Origin: Nocardioides pocheonensis
Lineage (GTDB): Bacteria; Actinomycetota; Actinomycetes; Propionibacteriales; Nocardioidaceae
DNA: 64,000 nt
Direction of reading: 5' to 3'
Assembly: GCF_003725535.1 (NCBI RefSeq)
Contig: NZ_RJSF01000003.1
Location: 62,001-126,000, forward strand
The translations under genes were made by a program, and so were the position numbers. The notes beneath the pieces were generated by a model. That model ran no database searches. It was given only the letters and a program-made list of their open reading frames with translations, and was not told the origin of the DNA. Below, one piece after another: positions 61,954 through 64,000 of the stretch (positions within the stretch are counted from its first letter, which is position 1; the number at the start of each line of letters is the position of its first letter).

Positions 61954-62421
61954 ATGACCACTGTCGAGGACCGCATCGCGATCGAGGACCAGCTGTACCG
62001 CTACGCGTCCAGCATCGACTCCGGGAACCCGGACGCGCTGTACGACGTGCTGCACCCCGACCTCTGGGCGCAGTACGGCAACGCCGAGCCGGCCGAGAGC
62101 GCCGACACCGTGATCGGCTGGATCCGGGACGCGACCAAGAACTGCGTCTGGCAGCACCACCTGCTGAGCGTCTACCACGTCGACGTGCAGGGGGACACCG
62201 CGACCGCGCTGGTCTACCACACGTCGTACCAGAAGTTCGAGGGCGACGACGACGTGTGCCTGCTGGTGGGTCGCTACCACGACGAGCTGGTGCGTCACGA
62301 GGGCACCTGGAAGATCTCGCGGCTGGTCTTCGAGATCATGTGGGGCGAGCGGCGTGCGGATGCGGCGGGCTACCTCGAGTCCGTCGGAGGGCGCGGGCCG
62401 CAGGTCCCGGACTGGCCGTGA
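61954..62421 (+). CDS. SnoaL-like (NTF2-fold) protein
   Basis: This 155-residue protein has N-terminal TTVEDRIAIEDQLYRYASSID, NPDALYDVLHPDLWAQYG, and later LLSVYHVDVQGDTATALVYH and GRYHDELVRHEGTWKISRL, the SnoaL/ring-hydroxylating-beta-type NTF2 cone. Such proteins act as small dehydratases, isomerases or structural partners. ATG with SD AGAGAGGC; its stop overlaps the alcohol dehydrogenase start (GTGA). Confidence 0.85.
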   Translation: MTTVEDRIAIEDQLYRYASSIDSGNPDALYDVLHPDLWAQYGNAEPAESADTVIGWIRDATKNCVWQHHLLSVYHVDVQGDTATALVYHTSYQKFEGDDDVCLLVGRYHDELVRHEGTWKISRLVFEIMWGERRADAAGYLESVGGRGPQVPDWP

Positions 62422-63494
62422 CGGCGACGGTGGAGCGACCGGCACTGATGTCGGCGTACCGGCTGCCCGGCTGGGGCCACCCGGTCGAGCTGGTCGAGCT
62501 GCCGGTGCCGGTGCCCCGCGGCACCGAGGTCCTCGTCGAGGTGCAGGCGGTGGGCCTCTGCCACTCCGACCTGTTCGTGATGTCGGTCGAGGAAGGCGTG
62601 CTGCCCTACGACCTGCCGCTGACGCTCGGCCACGAGGTGGCCGGCAGGGTGGTCGCGGTCGGCGAGCTCGCGGACTCCTCGCTGGTCGGCAGCGACGGTG
62701 TGGTGCACGGTGTCTGGTCGTGCGGCGAGTGCCACAACTGCCAACGTGGGCAGGACAACCACTGCGTCGCGCTCGACGGTCGCGTCGGCTGCGGGCTCGG
62801 CCGCGACGGCGGGCTGGCGGACTACGTCGTGCTGCCCCACGGCCGGCACTTCGTCACCGCGACGTCGGTGCCGCCGACGGCGCTGGCGCCCCTCGCGGAC
62901 GCGGGTCTCACGGCGTACCACGCGATCCGCCTGCACGCCGATGCCCTGGCCGGCGACTGCGCGGCGCTGGTGATCGGCGTCGGCGGGCTCGGGCACCTGG
63001 CCGTGCAGATCCTGCGGGCGACGACCTCGGCGCGGGTGGTGGCGGTCGACCCCCGGCCGGAGGCGTGTGCGCTGGCCGAGCGGCTCGGCGCCCACCACAC
63101 CGCGATGTCCGTCGACGACGGGCTCGCGCGGCTCACCGCCTCGACCGGTCTCACCGGCATCGACGTGGTCCTCGACTTCGTCGGATCCGACGACACGCTG
63201 CGGCTGGGCGCGTCCGCGCTCACGCCCGGCGGACGGTTGGTCGTCGTCGGCGGTGCGCGGGGCAGCATCACCGTCGGCAAGGGCCTGGACCTGCCGCTCG
63301 GCTGGCAGGTCTCGGCTCCCTTCTGGGGACCACGCTCCGACCTGGTCGCGGTCGTCGAGCTCGCGGAGAAGGGCCTGCTCGACCCGGTGGTCGAGGTGGT
63401 CCCGTACGCCGACGTACCCGCGGCGTACGCACGCCTCCACGACGGTGGCGTCACCGGTCGCATCGTCGTGGTGCCCGACCGGGCCCCGGCATGA
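62418..63494 (+). CDS. Zinc-dependent alcohol dehydrogenase (MDR)
   Basis: This 358-residue protein has catalytic zinc ligands in VGLCHSDLF and TLGHEVAGRVVAVGE and the structural zinc Cys set in CGECHNCQRGQDNHC. The NAD-binding motif is VIGVGGLGHLAVQIL. Would oxidise an alcohol to an aldehyde for the ALDH two genes upstream. GTG start overlapping the SnoaL-like stop; stop overlaps the next ATG. Confidence 0.9.
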   Translation: MTATVERPALMSAYRLPGWGHPVELVELPVPVPRGTEVLVEVQAVGLCHSDLFVMSVEEGVLPYDLPLTLGHEVAGRVVAVGELADSSLVGSDGVVHGVWSCGECHNCQRGQDNHCVALDGRVGCGLGRDGGLADYVVLPHGRHFVTATSVPPTALAPLADAGLTAYHAIRLHADALAGDCAALVIGVGGLGHLAVQILRATTSARVVAVDPRPEACALAERLGAHHTAMSVDDGLARLTASTGLTGIDVVLDFVGSDDTLRLGASALTPGGRLVVVGGARGSITVGKGLDLPLGWQVSAPFWGPRSDLVAVVELAEKGLLDPVVEVVPYADVPAAYARLHDGGVTGRIVVVPDRAPA

Positions 63495-64000
63495 CGCGGC
63501 ACGGCGCCGAGGTCCGCGTCGCGCGCTACCCGGACGGGGCCGTGACGCCGGAGGACTTCGAGATCGTCGAGGTCCCGGTGGGCCATCCAGGGCCCGGCCA
63601 GGTGCTGGTCCGCAACACCTGGACCTCCGTCGACCCCGGTCTCCGGCTGCGGCTGCGCGCCGACGCTCCGGCCGGCTACTTCGCCGCGTTCCCGCTCGGG
63701 AAGGCGATGGACGGCGTGATGGCCGTCGGTGAGGTGGTCGAGTCGCGGGCTGACGGCTTCGCGCCCGGCGACCTGGTCTCGCACGCCCAGGGTTGGCGGG
63801 AGTACGCCGTCGTCGACCCGGCCGCCGTCCAGCTCGGGGGAGTCGGCACGCTGACCCGCCTCGACGCCGGCGTGGCCGAGCCGCAGGTGTTCCTCGGTCC
63901 GCTCGGCGGCATGGGGCTGACGGCGTACGCCGGCCTGCACGTGGTCGATGCGCTGCGGGGCGGTGAGACCGTCTGGGTGTCGGCCGCGGCCGGCGCGGTC
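63491..64000 (+). CDS. NADP-dependent MDR oxidoreductase, N-terminal part (3' truncated)
   Basis: The frame runs from ATG 63491 to the window edge (170 codons) without a stop. It has PGPGQVLVRNTWTSVDPGLRLR, GKAMDGVMAVGEVVES and FLGPLGGMGLTAYAGLHVVD, matching the leukotriene-B4/CurA-like, zinc-free branch of MDR enzymes that reduce enones. ATG overlaps the upstream stop (ATGA). Confidence 0.85.
   Translation, partial: MTRHGAEVRVARYPDGAVTPEDFEIVEVPVGHPGPGQVLVRNTWTSVDPGLRLRLRADAPAGYFAAFPLGKAMDGVMAVGEVVESRADGFAPGDLVSHAQGWREYAVVDPAAVQLGGVGTLTRLDAGVAEPQVFLGPLGGMGLTAYAGLHVVDALRGGETVWVSAAAGAV

Overview
The window is high-GC actinobacterial DNA. Gene content, GTG/TTG starts, GTGA/ATGA overlaps and a dispersed inverted repeat near 16.8 kb point to the Nocardioides / Nocardioidaceae area; that assignment is inference. 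No rRNA, CRISPR array, transposase or integrase was seen.

Layout. (1) 1-1.73 kb: end of a hybrid histidine kinase, a single-domain response regulator and an Hpt protein, forming a phosphorelay. (2) 1.82 kb: tRNA-Thr(UGU). Its 3' half is repeated at 16.73 kb, and the two copies bracket about 14.9 kb like an integrated island. (3) 1.9-16.6 kb: that segment holds a TauE-type exporter, a LacI regulator with two palindromic operators, an FrcBCA-like sugar ABC transporter and an inositol catabolic operon (iolG-like dehydrogenase, isomerase/epimerase, mmsA/iolA, iolH, iolC, Cgl0158-type aldolase, iolB, iolD). (4) 17.2-27.5 kb: an accessory, defence-type island. It holds a DUF3800-like gene, a structured intergenic segment and a retron-type reverse transcriptase; a 2-TM coiled-coil protein; a HEPN-like protein; a primase-tail-like small protein; a membrane protein; a frameshifted gene ending in a HEPN-like domain; a small immunity-like protein; and an OLD-like ATPase with a TOPRIM domain. 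Four intergenic copies of a 15-bp motif (GCGTCRCTCCGCCGC) punctuate this island. (5) 27.7-35.7 kb: N-acetylglucosamine use (PTS EIIA, EIIB, EIIC, EI, HPr, a SIS-domain enzyme, NagA) with two DasR-like GntR regulators and three TGGT/ACCA operators. (6) 35.8-43.5 kb: a partly duplicated set of alpha/beta hydrolases, SDR enzymes and TetR regulators, with shared ATAAC-N3-GTTAT-like palindromes. (7) 43.6-64 kb: a catabolic region. An enoyl-CoA hydratase, a hydrolase and an acyl-CoA ligase are followed by a split PEP-synthase-like phosphotransferase pair, an MFS transporter, a second CUT2 sugar-type ABC transporter, a hydrolase and an SDR. Then come a P450 with its ferredoxin, an aldehyde dehydrogenase, an Old Yellow Enzyme-type reductase, a SnoaL-like protein, a zinc alcohol dehydrogenase and a partial MDR reductase.

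How the parts may work together. Region 3 would import an inositol-like compound and convert it to central metabolites under LacI control. Region 5 is a near-complete GlcNAc PTS-to-NagA route. Region 7 resembles, by gene content, the phosphorylate-oxidise logic of the corynebacterial Cre alkylphenol pathway (split dikinase plus P450 plus alcohol and aldehyde dehydrogenases), but the substrate cannot be read from the sequence. The least described part is the retron-like unit at 17.2-20.4 kb with its candidate structured RNA.
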